Positions 7,776-16,390 of a stretch of 64,000 bases of DNA are shown piece by piece (the first letter of the stretch is position 1; each line of letters begins with the position of its first letter). The stretch comes from a bacterium. Lineage in GTDB: Bacteria; Hinthialibacterota; Hinthialibacteria; OLB16. The notes under the pieces were generated by a model, which saw nothing but the letters and a program-made list of their open reading frames with translations, ran no database searches and had not been told where the DNA came from. The stretch spans positions 1 to 64,000 of the forward strand of contig JAJVIK010000006.1 in the NCBI GenBank assembly GCA_022072055.1. The letters are read 5' to 3'. The translations under genes and the position numbers were made by a program.

Positions 7776-10121
7776 ATGAGGCGCTTCCCCCAGTCTCAGA
7801 ATCCCCATCCGGCCCTCCGCAAGTGGTTTCTTGAACCGCTCACATGTGTCTTTCTGGTCATCCTGTCTGGGGAAGCGCGTTGCGCGGAATGGCCCGCCCT
7901 GTTCCCCAGGACTTCCCCGCCATCGGGCCAAACTGCTTCCGCCGCGCTGCCGCTCCCGCGTGAGGCGGACCCCGCCTTCTTGGATGCCCTTCCGGATGGA
8001 GGCGTCCGGATCGGCGGGACCCTGGTCCAGGCCCAGCCGGTGGGTTGGTATGAGGGCAAGTCCTCCCCTCGCCGCGCGATCCTGCGCTGGACCGGCGAGT
8101 CGCTCCCTGAAACGTTGGATGGGGAGATTCAACTTGGCTCGTCACCAGGGAGGGATGCCGGCTGGTCCTTCGCTTACAAGCTGGTGGCAAGCAGCTCCGG
8201 CGACCCCCCCTGGAAGAGCGCCATCCGCAATGTCCCCCTCGAGGAAACCTCCTACGAGATGTACCAGCTCAACCTCTCGCACCAGGGGCGCGAGCTCGGT
8301 CTCCGCTTGGGTCTGCGCCACAACGACCGTCTCTACTGGTGGCAGTATGTCCGCGCGGACTTTGTTCAACGCGGTCCGGTTTTCGATCTTCTTAGGGTCG
8401 GTGGACCGATCTACAACGAGGAATCCTCCATTCAGGCGGATGTGTTCCTGGTCCTGTACGCGAACGGGCTGATCGAGGCTTATGCCCATTTCATCAACAA
8501 TCAGCGGGAGGGACCGGGGGTTGAGGCGCATGGAATCCCCGTGCTGGCCTTCGACATCCCGGAGTCGGGGGAGGTCAACCATTCGGTCGATGGAGCTCGG
8601 ACCCATTTCACCCTTGGGGGCGTTCGACTCAACCTCTCTCCCAGTCTCGGTTATGTGGACAAGGAACGGCCGGGATCGCTCAGGACCGAGGAGGGGTTGG
8701 TGGTTTGGCAACCTTGGCTCGACCAGGAGGTGTTCGGCGATATCCTGGTCGAAAAAGCGGGCATCCCCGAACATCGCATCGATGGGGGGATCGGCGAGGC
8801 TCAGCAGTTTGTGGCCACTCGTCGCGGCGAGGTGGACCGCTACTGGCTCGCCAAGATTGGGGATGCGGCGATTCCGCGCGGTCTCGCGCGGACAGTCCGG
8901 TTCTACCTCAGCCTGGGAAACACCCCCCCGGAGGTGATCCGCTATCAGGCTCCCGGCTGGTGGCACTCCCAGTGCGAGGCGCTGCCCACCGGGAACCGTC
9001 ACCTCCCCGTGGACTGGTGGGCGATCCGTCGCGCGCGGGAGATCAGCGCGAGCTACCACGAGGCGGACACCGGTGTGACCCCCTTTGAGGCGGGACGCAG
9101 CGGGCGCGACACCGATGGGACCCTCGGCGCGGCGCTGCTCATGCTCGGAAACCTGGTCGGATCCCCCACCCACGCCGAGCGCGCCCCCGCCGTGGCCTAT
9201 TGGTGGGCGGACATCGCGGTGGACCATGTCGATTTCACCTGCCATGAAATCCCCAAGTACAGTTGGCAGTGGATCGTTCAGCCCTACATGCGATGGATGG
9301 AATTGGTGCATGTGTATTGGGAACTGGGCGACCCGTACCTCTTGGAAACCGCCAAGTTCGTGGCGGATGCCTACTACCGCTTTTTCTGGACCAACCGTCC
9401 CCACCGCTTTGTGGGGAGGGATTCGCTCGGCTGCGCGGACATGCTCGCCCTCTATCACGCCACGGGGGAGCGGATGCACCTGGACCGGACCCGGGAAATC
9501 CTTGCCGAGGCGAGACGCTCCTATGGGCAGATTGAGGAATACATGCCGGGGCACCAGTCCGGAGTGGGTCCCAACGGGATCGCGCGCGTTCCCTCTTTCG
9601 ATTACATCCCGATGCTGATCGCCCGCCTGCATGTTCAGATGATTGAAGCCGCGCGCGGGACTCTCCCAGGCGAGGAGGAGGAAGAGGCTTGGAAGGCGAT
9701 CCGCATGTTGGCTGAACTTGTGGCTGAAAAGGTGAGCAAGGAGGGGTGGACCGTGCGCATGACCGACCTCTCCTACATGGTCTTGACCGCGCTGGCCGAC
9801 AAGTATCCGGAGGAGAGCGACAAATGGATCGGGATGCTCAACCGCTACAACCGGGACTATGATCTGCCCGGAAAGCACGATGGCGGGAAGGCCTTTTCCT
9901 GGATGAACAGCGCCATTCGGCTGGATGCCTGGGCCTGGGGCGCGACCTGGAGCAGGGGCACGCTCCACCTTCGTCCGCGCTCGATTCTGGAGGACCCTCA
10001 CGCGCCCAAAACCGCGCGGGTCTGGACCCCCAAGGGGTGGGTGGAACTTCAATTCAAGGATGGGAAAATCACTCCCATCGGGGAGTGTTCCCTCGAGATC
10101 AAAGTGGAGAGCGTCAATTGA
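7776..10121 (+). CDS. Secreted protein with predicted six-hairpin (alpha/alpha toroid) C-terminal half
   Basis: 781 residues. I chose the ATG at 7776 because GGAGG lies 5 nt upstream; the TTG at 7764 lacks such a site. A hydrophobic stretch LTCVFLVILSGEARCAEW at ~25-40 is a signal peptide. The first ~370 residues look like beta-sandwich. The second half has helix-rich segments full of Trp/Tyr/His (YSWQWIVQPYMRWMELVHVY, RFFWTNRPHRFVG, GCADMLALYHATG), as in glycoside hydrolases and lyases with an (alpha/alpha)6 barrel. The last ~40 residues (TARVWTPKGWVELQFKDGKI) resemble the small beta-domain that closes many rhamnosidase-type enzymes. No family is certain and catalytic residues were not assigned. 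It overlaps the next hydrolase gene by 1 nt, so both probably act on the same exported substrate. Confidence 0.6.
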   Translation: MRRFPQSQNPHPALRKWFLEPLTCVFLVILSGEARCAEWPALFPRTSPPSGQTASAALPLPREADPAFLDALPDGGVRIGGTLVQAQPVGWYEGKSSPRRAILRWTGESLPETLDGEIQLGSSPGRDAGWSFAYKLVASSSGDPPWKSAIRNVPLEETSYEMYQLNLSHQGRELGLRLGLRHNDRLYWWQYVRADFVQRGPVFDLLRVGGPIYNEESSIQADVFLVLYANGLIEAYAHFINNQREGPGVEAHGIPVLAFDIPESGEVNHSVDGARTHFTLGGVRLNLSPSLGYVDKERPGSLRTEEGLVVWQPWLDQEVFGDILVEKAGIPEHRIDGGIGEAQQFVATRRGEVDRYWLAKIGDAAIPRGLARTVRFYLSLGNTPPEVIRYQAPGWWHSQCEALPTGNRHLPVDWWAIRRAREISASYHEADTGVTPFEAGRSGRDTDGTLGAALLMLGNLVGSPTHAERAPAVAYWWADIAVDHVDFTCHEIPKYSWQWIVQPYMRWMELVHVYWELGDPYLLETAKFVADAYYRFFWTNRPHRFVGRDSLGCADMLALYHATGERMHLDRTREILAEARRSYGQIEEYMPGHQSGVGPNGIARVPSFDYIPMLIARLHVQMIEAARGTLPGEEEEEAWKAIRMLAELVAEKVSKEGWTVRMTDLSYMVLTALADKYPEESDKWIGMLNRYNRDYDLPGKHDGGKAFSWMNSAIRLDAWAWGATWSRGTLHLRPRSILEDPHAPKTARVWTPKGWVELQFKDGKITPIGECSLEIKVESVN

Positions 10122-11338
10122 TGAAATACTCCAACCTCCTCCTTATCCTCTGCCTGTCCTCAACGATATCCCTTGCCGGAGAAAGAGCCGCCATGGACAT
10201 CTCGAAAGACCCCACCGACCTGGGTAATCAGAGCAAACTCCTCATGAAGATCGAGGGGCGCTCGGAGTTCAATCTTTCGTGGCTCCGCGAGGAGTTCACC
10301 GATTACGCGGTCTGGTCCAAACAGGCCCGCGCCAAAGTCCTGGATCTGCTTCATTATTGCCCCGCGCCGGCGGATCCGAGCCCCGAAACAGTCGAGCGGA
10401 CCGACATGGGGGACTACATCCGCGAAAAGGTCCATTTCAACACCACGCCGGACATTCGCGTCCCAGCCTATGTCCTCATTCCCAAGAGCATCCAACCTCC
10501 CTTTCCCGCGATCGTGGCGTTGCATGATCACGGCGCGATGTATTACTGGGGCAAGGAGAAGATTGTGGCCACCGAGGCGGACAGCCACCCGGTCCTCGCG
10601 GAATTCAAGAACAAGTATTACGGCGGCAACAGCTACACCACCGACCTGGTCAAGGCCGGTTACCTCGTGGTCGCCATCGACATGCTCTATTGGGGGGAGC
10701 GCAAGACCGACTTCCGCCTGGTTTCGCATCTCAAGGATAGAATGGTGGGAGAGCCGGGTTCGGTGGATTATGTGAAGACCCACAACCAGCTCTCGATGGA
10801 GCACATCGAGACCCTCGCGCGGGGAATCTATGCCGCCGGCGCGACCTATGCCGGGATTATGGCCTGGGATGACATTCGCACGGTGGATTATCTGCTCGGT
10901 CGAGGGGATGTGGATCCCTCCCGGATCGGCTGTATCGGTCTGTCAGTGGGGGCCTTCCGGACCAACTTTCTGACCGCCTTTGATCCGCGCGTCAAGGCGG
11001 CGGTGGCGGTGTGTTGGATGACCACCTTCCGGGAGGCTTTCCCGCACAATGTCTACAACACAATCGGCTGGATGAAGATGATTCCGGGAATGCACGAATA
11101 CCTGGACTTACCGGACATGATGGCGCTGGCGATTCCGCGCCCATATTTGGTGATCGAGGGTCAACAGGATGGTCTCTTCCCGAGGAAGGGGGTCGAGGCG
11201 GCCTTCGACAAGATTCGTCGCGCCTACGAGAAAGCGGGTTGCCCGGACCACTTCAAGGCGAGCTCCCACAACACGCCGCACGAGTTCAACCGGGAGATGC
11301 AGGCGGAAGCTCTGGCGTGGTTCAAGAAGTGGCTGTAA
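10121..11338 (+). CDS. Secreted alpha/beta hydrolase (acetyl-esterase/dienelactone-hydrolase-like)
   Basis: 405 residues. The start ATG at 10121 shares its A with the TGA stop of the previous gene, giving translational coupling. Signal peptide residues ~1-19 (LLLILCLSSTISLAG). The catalytic set of an Abhydrolase_7/acetyl-xylan-esterase-like enzyme is visible: nucleophile in GLSVGA, acid in EGQQDGLF, His in NTPHEF near the C terminus, and an oxyanion-side HDHG after strand 3 (AIVALHDHGAMYYWG). Substrate is unknown. The pairing with the putative carbohydrate-active protein upstream suggests deacylation of a polysaccharide. It ends 12 nt from the convergent gspF-like gene with no clear terminator between. 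Confidence 0.8.
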   Translation: MKYSNLLLILCLSSTISLAGERAAMDISKDPTDLGNQSKLLMKIEGRSEFNLSWLREEFTDYAVWSKQARAKVLDLLHYCPAPADPSPETVERTDMGDYIREKVHFNTTPDIRVPAYVLIPKSIQPPFPAIVALHDHGAMYYWGKEKIVATEADSHPVLAEFKNKYYGGNSYTTDLVKAGYLVVAIDMLYWGERKTDFRLVSHLKDRMVGEPGSVDYVKTHNQLSMEHIETLARGIYAAGATYAGIMAWDDIRTVDYLLGRGDVDPSRIGCIGLSVGAFRTNFLTAFDPRVKAAVAVCWMTTFREAFPHNVYNTIGWMKMIPGMHEYLDLPDMMALAIPRPYLVIEGQQDGLFPRKGVEAAFDKIRRAYEKAGCPDHFKASSHNTPHEFNREMQAEALAWFKKWL

Positions 11339-11350
11339 CCGCCTTCCGCC

Positions 11351-12601
11351 TCATTTCCCTCCGATGGCGCTCACCAGGCTGAACACCGGCATGTAAAGCG
11401 CGATCACCACGAAACCGATGATCCCTCCAAGGATCACAATCAGCAGCGGCTCGATCAGCTTGGCGAGACCATCCACCGCGTCATCGACCTCGCGCTCATA
11501 GAATTCCGCCACCTTGTTGAGCATCGTGTCGATCGCGCCGGTCTCCTCGCCGACCGCCACCATGTGGACCACCAGCGGCGGGAAAATGCTGAACTTCTTG
11601 AGCGGGTCGCTGATCGACTCGCCCTCCTTGATCGAGTTGTGAACCTCCAGCACCGCGCGCGAGATCACCTCGTTGCCGGCCGTGTCCTTCACAATGATCA
11701 GGGTCTGCAGGATCGGCACTCCCGCCTCCAGGAGGGTTGCGAAGGTCCGCGCCCAGCGCGCGATCGAGGCTTTCTGGAGAATCTTCCCCATGACCGGCAG
11801 GCGCAGCAGGAAGGTGTCCGTCCCATATCGTCCCCAGTCGTAACGTCGCAGGAACTTCCAGATCATCACGAAGAACCCGATGGTCAGCACCACCACCCAG
11901 AATCGATCCGTGGCGATCTCGCTGGCCTTGATCAGCATCATGGTCATGCCCGGCAGCTCCGCCCCGAGGTCGTCATAGATGTCCACGAACTGCGGCACGA
12001 TATAGATCAGAATTCCGGACAGAATCGCTCCCGCGATTCCCATGACAAACCCCGGGTACCACATGGCGGACTTCACCTTGCTACGGATCGCCGCCGATTT
12101 CTCGGCGAAAATGGCCAGACGGTCGAGCACCGCCTCCAGTGCGCCGCCGATCTCCCCGGCGCGGATCATGTTCACGAAAAGCCGATCGAACACCGAGGGA
12201 TACTTGGACATCCCCTCGGAAAGCGTGTTTCCGGATTCAATCTCGTTGGCGATGCCGAGGAGCGCCTCCTTGAGGTTGGCGTTTTCGGTCTGCTCGGAGA
12301 GGATTCGTATTCCGCGCAGGAGCGGCAATCCGGCCCCGATCAGCACCGCGAGCTGACGGGTGAAGGGCATCATCGACTTGAGCGGAACCTTGCCTCGGGT
12401 CAGCAGCTTCATGAACTGCTTGATGCCCGGGATGTCTTCCAGGGCGAGGTTGCCGACCCCTTCCTTGGCCTTCTTCACCTCGGTCGGGAAATAGCCCATG
12501 CCGCGAAGTCGGTCGATGACCACCTCTTCGGTGGAGGCCTCGATCTGGCCGCGGATCTCCTTGCCCGACCGGTCCATGGCACGGTAGCTGAATGCCGCCA
12601 T
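11351..12601 (-). CDS. Type II secretion/type IV pilus inner-membrane protein, GspF/PilC family
   Basis: 416 residues, normal length for GspF/PilC. I chose the ATG at 12601 because AAGGAGCAGACA sits just before it and the protein then begins MAAFSYRAMDRSGKEIRG, the usual family start. Two GspF domains are visible: residues ~70-195 (FTRQLAVLIGAGLPLLRGIR, AGEIGGALEAVLDRLA) and ~275-395 (WARTFATLLEAGVPILQTL, AVGEETGAIDTMLNKVA). Three membrane helices are present, the last being LIVILGGIIGFVVIALYMPVF. In such machines it links the cytoplasmic ATPase to pseudopilin assembly. No GspE, pilin or secretin gene lies next to it; the ExeA-like ATPase at 43292 is the only other candidate secretion gene here. 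Confidence 0.93.
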   Translation of the reverse strand: MAAFSYRAMDRSGKEIRGQIEASTEEVVIDRLRGMGYFPTEVKKAKEGVGNLALEDIPGIKQFMKLLTRGKVPLKSMMPFTRQLAVLIGAGLPLLRGIRILSEQTENANLKEALLGIANEIESGNTLSEGMSKYPSVFDRLFVNMIRAGEIGGALEAVLDRLAIFAEKSAAIRSKVKSAMWYPGFVMGIAGAILSGILIYIVPQFVDIYDDLGAELPGMTMMLIKASEIATDRFWVVVLTIGFFVMIWKFLRRYDWGRYGTDTFLLRLPVMGKILQKASIARWARTFATLLEAGVPILQTLIIVKDTAGNEVISRAVLEVHNSIKEGESISDPLKKFSIFPPLVVHMVAVGEETGAIDTMLNKVAEFYEREVDDAVDGLAKLIEPLLIVILGGIIGFVVIALYMPVFSLVSAIGGK

Positions 12602-12664
12602 TGTCTGCTCCTTCCTTCGCCTGGGGACTCCTAGCCCAGCTTGCACAAGCCCCCAATCCCCCTA

Positions 12665-12693
12665 AATGTATCCATCGGCGGCCCGCAAGTCAA
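12665..12693 (-). promoter_or_regulatory. Promoter of the gspF/pilC-like gene
   Basis: On the minus strand TTGACT (12693-12688), 17-nt spacer, TACATT (12670-12665). Five of six and four of six positions match consensus with ideal spacing. The leader to the ATG at 12601 would be ~55 nt. Confidence 0.6.
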
Positions 12694-12835
12694 ATCGAAG
12701 ACCAGTCCCCTCCAGGCTCATCCTCCCGGTTTTCTCCCCCTTGTGGTATCCTTCCCCCGATTTGCGGGATTTCTCCCGGGATGACATGCCGGGGATTCAG
12801 CCATGGGTCCCATCCAACTTAAGGAGAGTGTTTCG

Positions 12836-13762
12836 ATGAAACCCAAGATCACCGTGGTCGGCGCGGGCAATGTCGGGGCAACCGCCGCGCTCTATCTCGC
12901 CCAGCAAGGGCTCGGCGACATTGTCCTTTTCGACATTGTGGAGGGGGTTCCCCAAGGGAAAGCCCTCGATATCCTAGAGGCCGCTTCCCCGCTCGGAGTG
13001 GATATCGCCATCCGGGGCACGAACGATTTCGCGGAGGCGGAAGGCTCCGACATAGTCCTGGTCACCGCGGGCATGCCCCGCAAACCCGGCATGGACCGTC
13101 TCGACCTGCTCAAGATGAACGCCGACATCTGTGGCGGCATCGCTGAGAAGATCAAGGTTCACGCCCCGAATTCGATTGTGATCGTGGTCTCCAACCCGAT
13201 CGACATCATGGTGTACCACACCTGGAAAATCACCGGTTTTCCCTCGGAGCGGGTCATCGGCCAGGCGGGAGTTTTGGACTCCTCGCGCTTCGTGGCTTTC
13301 GTCGCAATGGAGCTTGGCTGCGCCGCGACCGATGTTCAGGCGATGGTCCTCGGGGGGCATGGGGACACCATGGTCCCGCTCCCGCGTTACACCACCGTGT
13401 CGGGCGTGCCCGTCACCCAATTGATCCAGGCGGACCGGATCCAGGCCATCAGCGACCGCACCCGCAACGGCGGCGCGGAGATTGTGAATCTCCTCAAGAC
13501 CGGCAGCGCCTACTACGCCCCCGCCGCCTCGACCGTGAAGATGGCCGCCTCGATCCTCAAGGACACCCACCATCTGCTCCCGTGCAGCGCGCTGCTCTCC
13601 GGACAGTATGGTCTCTCCGGAGTCTATGTCGGCGTGCCCTGCCGGCTGGGACGCAAGGGGCTTGAGAAGATTGTGGAGATCGAGCTCACCCCGGAGGAGA
13701 CCAAGGCTCTGCACGATTCCGCCGCGGTCTACCAAGCGACCCTCAAGGACATCGGATACTAA
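12836..13762 (+). CDS. mdh: Malate dehydrogenase (LDH-like type)
   Basis: 308 residues, typical for the lactate-dehydrogenase-like malate dehydrogenases. It oxidises malate to oxaloacetate with NAD in the citric acid cycle. The N-terminal Rossmann fold shows VVGAGNVGAT (residues 7-16). The mobile loop has GMPRKPGMDR, where Arg82 in place of Gln specifies malate over lactate, with Arg88 as partner. VVSNPIDIM, SSRF (Arg151) and the catalytic His175 in GGHGDTM are all present. I chose the ATG at 12836 because it is preceded by AAGGAG and gives MKPKITVVGAG; an upstream ATG at 12803 would add a non-family extension. The next gene begins ~50 nt downstream. Confidence 0.95.
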   Translation: MKPKITVVGAGNVGATAALYLAQQGLGDIVLFDIVEGVPQGKALDILEAASPLGVDIAIRGTNDFAEAEGSDIVLVTAGMPRKPGMDRLDLLKMNADICGGIAEKIKVHAPNSIVIVVSNPIDIMVYHTWKITGFPSERVIGQAGVLDSSRFVAFVAMELGCAATDVQAMVLGGHGDTMVPLPRYTTVSGVPVTQLIQADRIQAISDRTRNGGAEIVNLLKTGSAYYAPAASTVKMAASILKDTHHLLPCSALLSGQYGLSGVYVGVPCRLGRKGLEKIVEIELTPEETKALHDSAAVYQATLKDIGY

Positions 13763-13811
13763 GAAGAAGTTGGCCCACCCCCGGCGCCGGCCGGGGGTGG
13801 GGAATCCCGCC

Positions 13812-14792
13812 GTGGACATCTCCGTCATCATCCCCACCTGTTCCGAAAAGGCCCCCCTGGAGGCCTGCCTCCGTTCCCTTGCCCACCAGAGCCTCGCCCC
13901 CAGCCGCTACGAGATCCTGGTGGTCAACAATGGGGGACCGCGCCACTCCGACCGGTTTTTGAAACCGCTTCTCGCTCCGTTCAGCGGTCGCGCCCGACTC
14001 ATCGAGACGGGAGGGAACCTCGGCTTCGCGGGCGGTTGCCGAGCGGGGGTCGAAGCCTCACAGGGGGAGTTTCTCGCCTTCCACAACGATGATTCCATCG
14101 CCGATCCGGCGTGGCTCGCGCTGGCGTGGGCCGAGATGAAGGCATCAAGCGATGTGGCGGTGGCGGCGAGCCGGATTGTGAATGTGGATGGTCCCACGCT
14201 GCAGCATGAGGGGGTGATTCAGACTCATCCGCATGGACTCTTCTGGCAGGTTGGGTGGGGAACCCCGGACACCGTCAACGCGAGAAAGGATTCACGCGCC
14301 GGCGATGGGGATATCCCCGCTGGGCCGAGAATCCCTTCTCGGCCCCCAGCCACTCACTCCCGCGATGTGGACTTCTTCAGCGGCTGTGTATGGATGACCC
14401 CCCGCGCGATCTGGGAGGAGGTCGGCGCCCTTTCCACCGCCTATCATCCCGGATATTACGAGGACACCGAATACGGCCTGCGTTGCCGCCAGCTTGGCTA
14501 CCGTATCCGGGTCCTCCTCTCCGCCACCTGCGGGCACCACGGCAGCGCCACGCTCGAGTATGGGAGCGGGAAGTTCTGGGTGACCTTCCACCGCTCGCGC
14601 TATCTTTTCCTCGCTCGCAATCTCACGGGGTGCACCCTGGGAGAAACCCTCCGCTCGGAGGCCGCCTGGTGGCGCGATCACCACGCCGGACACGCGGCGC
14701 TCCCGTGCCTCGCCGGTCTTCTCTCCGCGCTCCCCGCGATGCCACGCGCGCTCCTGAACCGGCGACGGTTCAGGAAGCGTCTTGCCCGCTGA
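13812..14792 (+). CDS. Family 2 glycosyltransferase (rhamnosyltransferase-like)
   Basis: 326 residues if the GTG at 13812 is used. That gives MDISVIIPTCSEKAPLEACL, the normal GT2 beginning, with GGGGTGGGG about 10 nt upstream. GTG 13797 and TTG 13770 are alternatives. The GT-A fold is clear: nucleotide-binding start SVIIPT, then EILVVNNGG, the metal-binding FHNDDSIADP, and a C-terminal YEDTEYGLRCRQLGY that matches the base-containing ED motif of WcaA/RfbF-like enzymes. It probably adds a sugar to an envelope or extracellular glycan on the cytoplasmic side. It follows mdh on the same strand but the functional link is not obvious. Confidence 0.85.
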   Translation: MDISVIIPTCSEKAPLEACLRSLAHQSLAPSRYEILVVNNGGPRHSDRFLKPLLAPFSGRARLIETGGNLGFAGGCRAGVEASQGEFLAFHNDDSIADPAWLALAWAEMKASSDVAVAASRIVNVDGPTLQHEGVIQTHPHGLFWQVGWGTPDTVNARKDSRAGDGDIPAGPRIPSRPPATHSRDVDFFSGCVWMTPRAIWEEVGALSTAYHPGYYEDTEYGLRCRQLGYRIRVLLSATCGHHGSATLEYGSGKFWVTFHRSRYLFLARNLTGCTLGETLRSEAAWWRDHHAGHAALPCLAGLLSALPAMPRALLNRRRFRKRLAR

Positions 14793-14801
14793 AACCCGGA
14801 A

Positions 14802-16229
14802 TCACGCCTCCTCGACCACCTCGAAGCCCATCAGCGCGCCCAGATCCTCCAGGCTCTTCCTGTGGTTGCCGTAGAACACCACCCGATGGAGCAGGGTCAT
14901 GACCCCTCCCTGGATCCGGTCCGCCCCCCAGTTCTGGAACATCTTGGCCGCGTCCGCCACCTCGGTCACAAACTGGGTTCGGCAACCGAGCGGATCATGC
15001 GTGACATCGATGATCTTCCCGGTTGAGACCAGCATGGTGTCGAGGTTGATCAGCTTCGCGCATGTCACCTCCTGACCGATTCGGTTTTCCACATCCAACG
15101 AGACCCCGCGCCCGCTGTCGCTCTGAGTCCGGATGGTGAATGGGAGACGTTCCCCCCCCGGGCCATCCATCCTGGTCGCGCAGGTGCAGTGGAAATGGAT
15201 CAGGGCGTTCCGCGCGGTGTCGAACACCGGGTCGGTGATGAACCCGGGTTTGGCGAAGGCATACTGGAACATGAGCATGGTTAGGGTCGAATCCATGTCC
15301 CCCTCGCAGGCCCCCACGAGCCCGAGATCGTTGAGTTTGCTGAAGGCCAGGCAACCCTTGGCCGGATCGGCCATGCAATTTGAACTCGTCACCGCCTGCG
15401 CCCGCTCGCGTTTCATGAGGTTGCGCAAGGCCAAATAGAACCGCGCGGCGTTGATGATCTCCTCGCGCGAGGGTTCGATGATCCGCTTGGCGTCCTTGAG
15501 CCAGTACTGCTCGGCCTCGGCTTCGGCCTCCTTGGGATCGACCGCGCGGTGCGCTTCGAGGGTCTCCTCCACGCTGATCGGGATCATCTCCGCACCCAAG
15601 CGCTCCTTGACCCGCGCGGAGTCGCAAGCGGCGGGGGTCCCTTGCGGACCGTGGACCACCAGAATTCGTGTTGCGCGCAGATGCGGGGCCACGCGCATGA
15701 GTCCCGCCACCCGATCCAGTTCGCTCCAATCGCTGGAGGGAAGCAGGACCACTCTTTTGCCCTCTTTTCGCCAAGCCGGGAAATACATCCAGCCATGCCC
15801 GCTGAACGGCTGCGAGAACACCGCCGTGGGGAGACCCACCTCGATGATCTGGTCCATCGCCTTCTTGGGGGCATCCCCACCGTGCCCTGAAAGATGGAAC
15901 AGGATCACCCCGTCGGCTTCCTTGAGCTTCGGGATGACCTCGGCGGCGTCCGTGGGAGGGACTGTCTCGCCCCCGACGAACTTCACATTTCCAACGCGTC
16001 CCTCCACCTCATCCAGATATGCGTTGAACTTGCCGATCTCCTCTGTGGGGCGGGAGAGGTAAATGTCGCCGGTTCTGCCGATGTAAACCTTGTGGATCTT
16101 GACCGGGGAAAGCTCCACCAGAGTTTCCGTCGGCGCGGATGGGGCGCTCGCGGCTCGAAACGCCTGCGCCACCAAGGCTCCCCCCGCGGCGGTTCCCAGA
16201 AACTCTCGTCGACTCAGCGCGCAACCCAT
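14802..16229 (-). CDS. Tat-exported protein resembling L-fucose/L-arabinose isomerase-type sugar isomerases
   Basis: 475 residues from the ATG at 16229, preceded by AAGGAGGGAATC; a start at 16265 would bury the signal. The N terminus LSRREFLGTAAGGALVAQAF is a twin-arginine signal, so the protein is exported folded. The N-terminal half looks like a Rossmann-type domain (KVYIGRTGDIYL, KEADGVILFHLSGHGGDAPK). The second half has NCMADPAKGCLAF, GACEGDMDSTLTMLMFQYAF and ALIHFHCTCATRMDGPG. These resemble the C-terminal domains of FucI/AraA-like isomerases, where Glu, Asp and His bind the metal. An exported sugar isomerase is unusual, so activity is uncertain. Similar signals occur on other proteins here (61727-62917), suggesting periplasmic sugar chemistry. 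Confidence 0.6.
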   Translation of the reverse strand: MGCALSRREFLGTAAGGALVAQAFRAASAPSAPTETLVELSPVKIHKVYIGRTGDIYLSRPTEEIGKFNAYLDEVEGRVGNVKFVGGETVPPTDAAEVIPKLKEADGVILFHLSGHGGDAPKKAMDQIIEVGLPTAVFSQPFSGHGWMYFPAWRKEGKRVVLLPSSDWSELDRVAGLMRVAPHLRATRILVVHGPQGTPAACDSARVKERLGAEMIPISVEETLEAHRAVDPKEAEAEAEQYWLKDAKRIIEPSREEIINAARFYLALRNLMKRERAQAVTSSNCMADPAKGCLAFSKLNDLGLVGACEGDMDSTLTMLMFQYAFAKPGFITDPVFDTARNALIHFHCTCATRMDGPGGERLPFTIRTQSDSGRGVSLDVENRIGQEVTCAKLINLDTMLVSTGKIIDVTHDPLGCRTQFVTEVADAAKMFQNWGADRIQGGVMTLLHRVVFYGNHRKSLEDLGALMGFEVVEEA

Positions 16230-16378
16230 GATTCCCTCCTTGTGGTTGGATTGGGCGGCGCACAAACAGGGGTATTATCGAACTTCCGATTCGGTTAATC
16301 CAGCTCGAGGCGGGACCCGGAGGGGAATCCACCCGCCTGTCACCGCCTCGCACGCCGTGACTTCCCGCTCCTCGTCGA

Positions 16379-16384
16379 TATACT
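16379..16384 (+). promoter_or_regulatory. -10 element of a probably leaderless promoter (solute-binding-protein operon)
   Basis: TATACT ends 6 nt before the ATG at 16391, with a weak -35 GTGACT at 16357-16362. Transcription would begin at or next to the start codon. There is no Shine-Dalgarno sequence between them. Confidence 0.5.
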
Positions 16385-16390
16385 CCCCCC

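Noticed and set aside
8142-10052. 636-codon minus-strand frame opposite the six-hairpin-like gene
   Set aside because: It has no ribosome site or recognisable domain, and the plus-strand gene has a signal peptide, a ribosome site and coupling.
12730-12835. Promoter for mdh
   Set aside because: GGTATCC near 12736 resembles a -10, but no -35 fits and the leader would be ~90 nt; the evidence was too weak to call.
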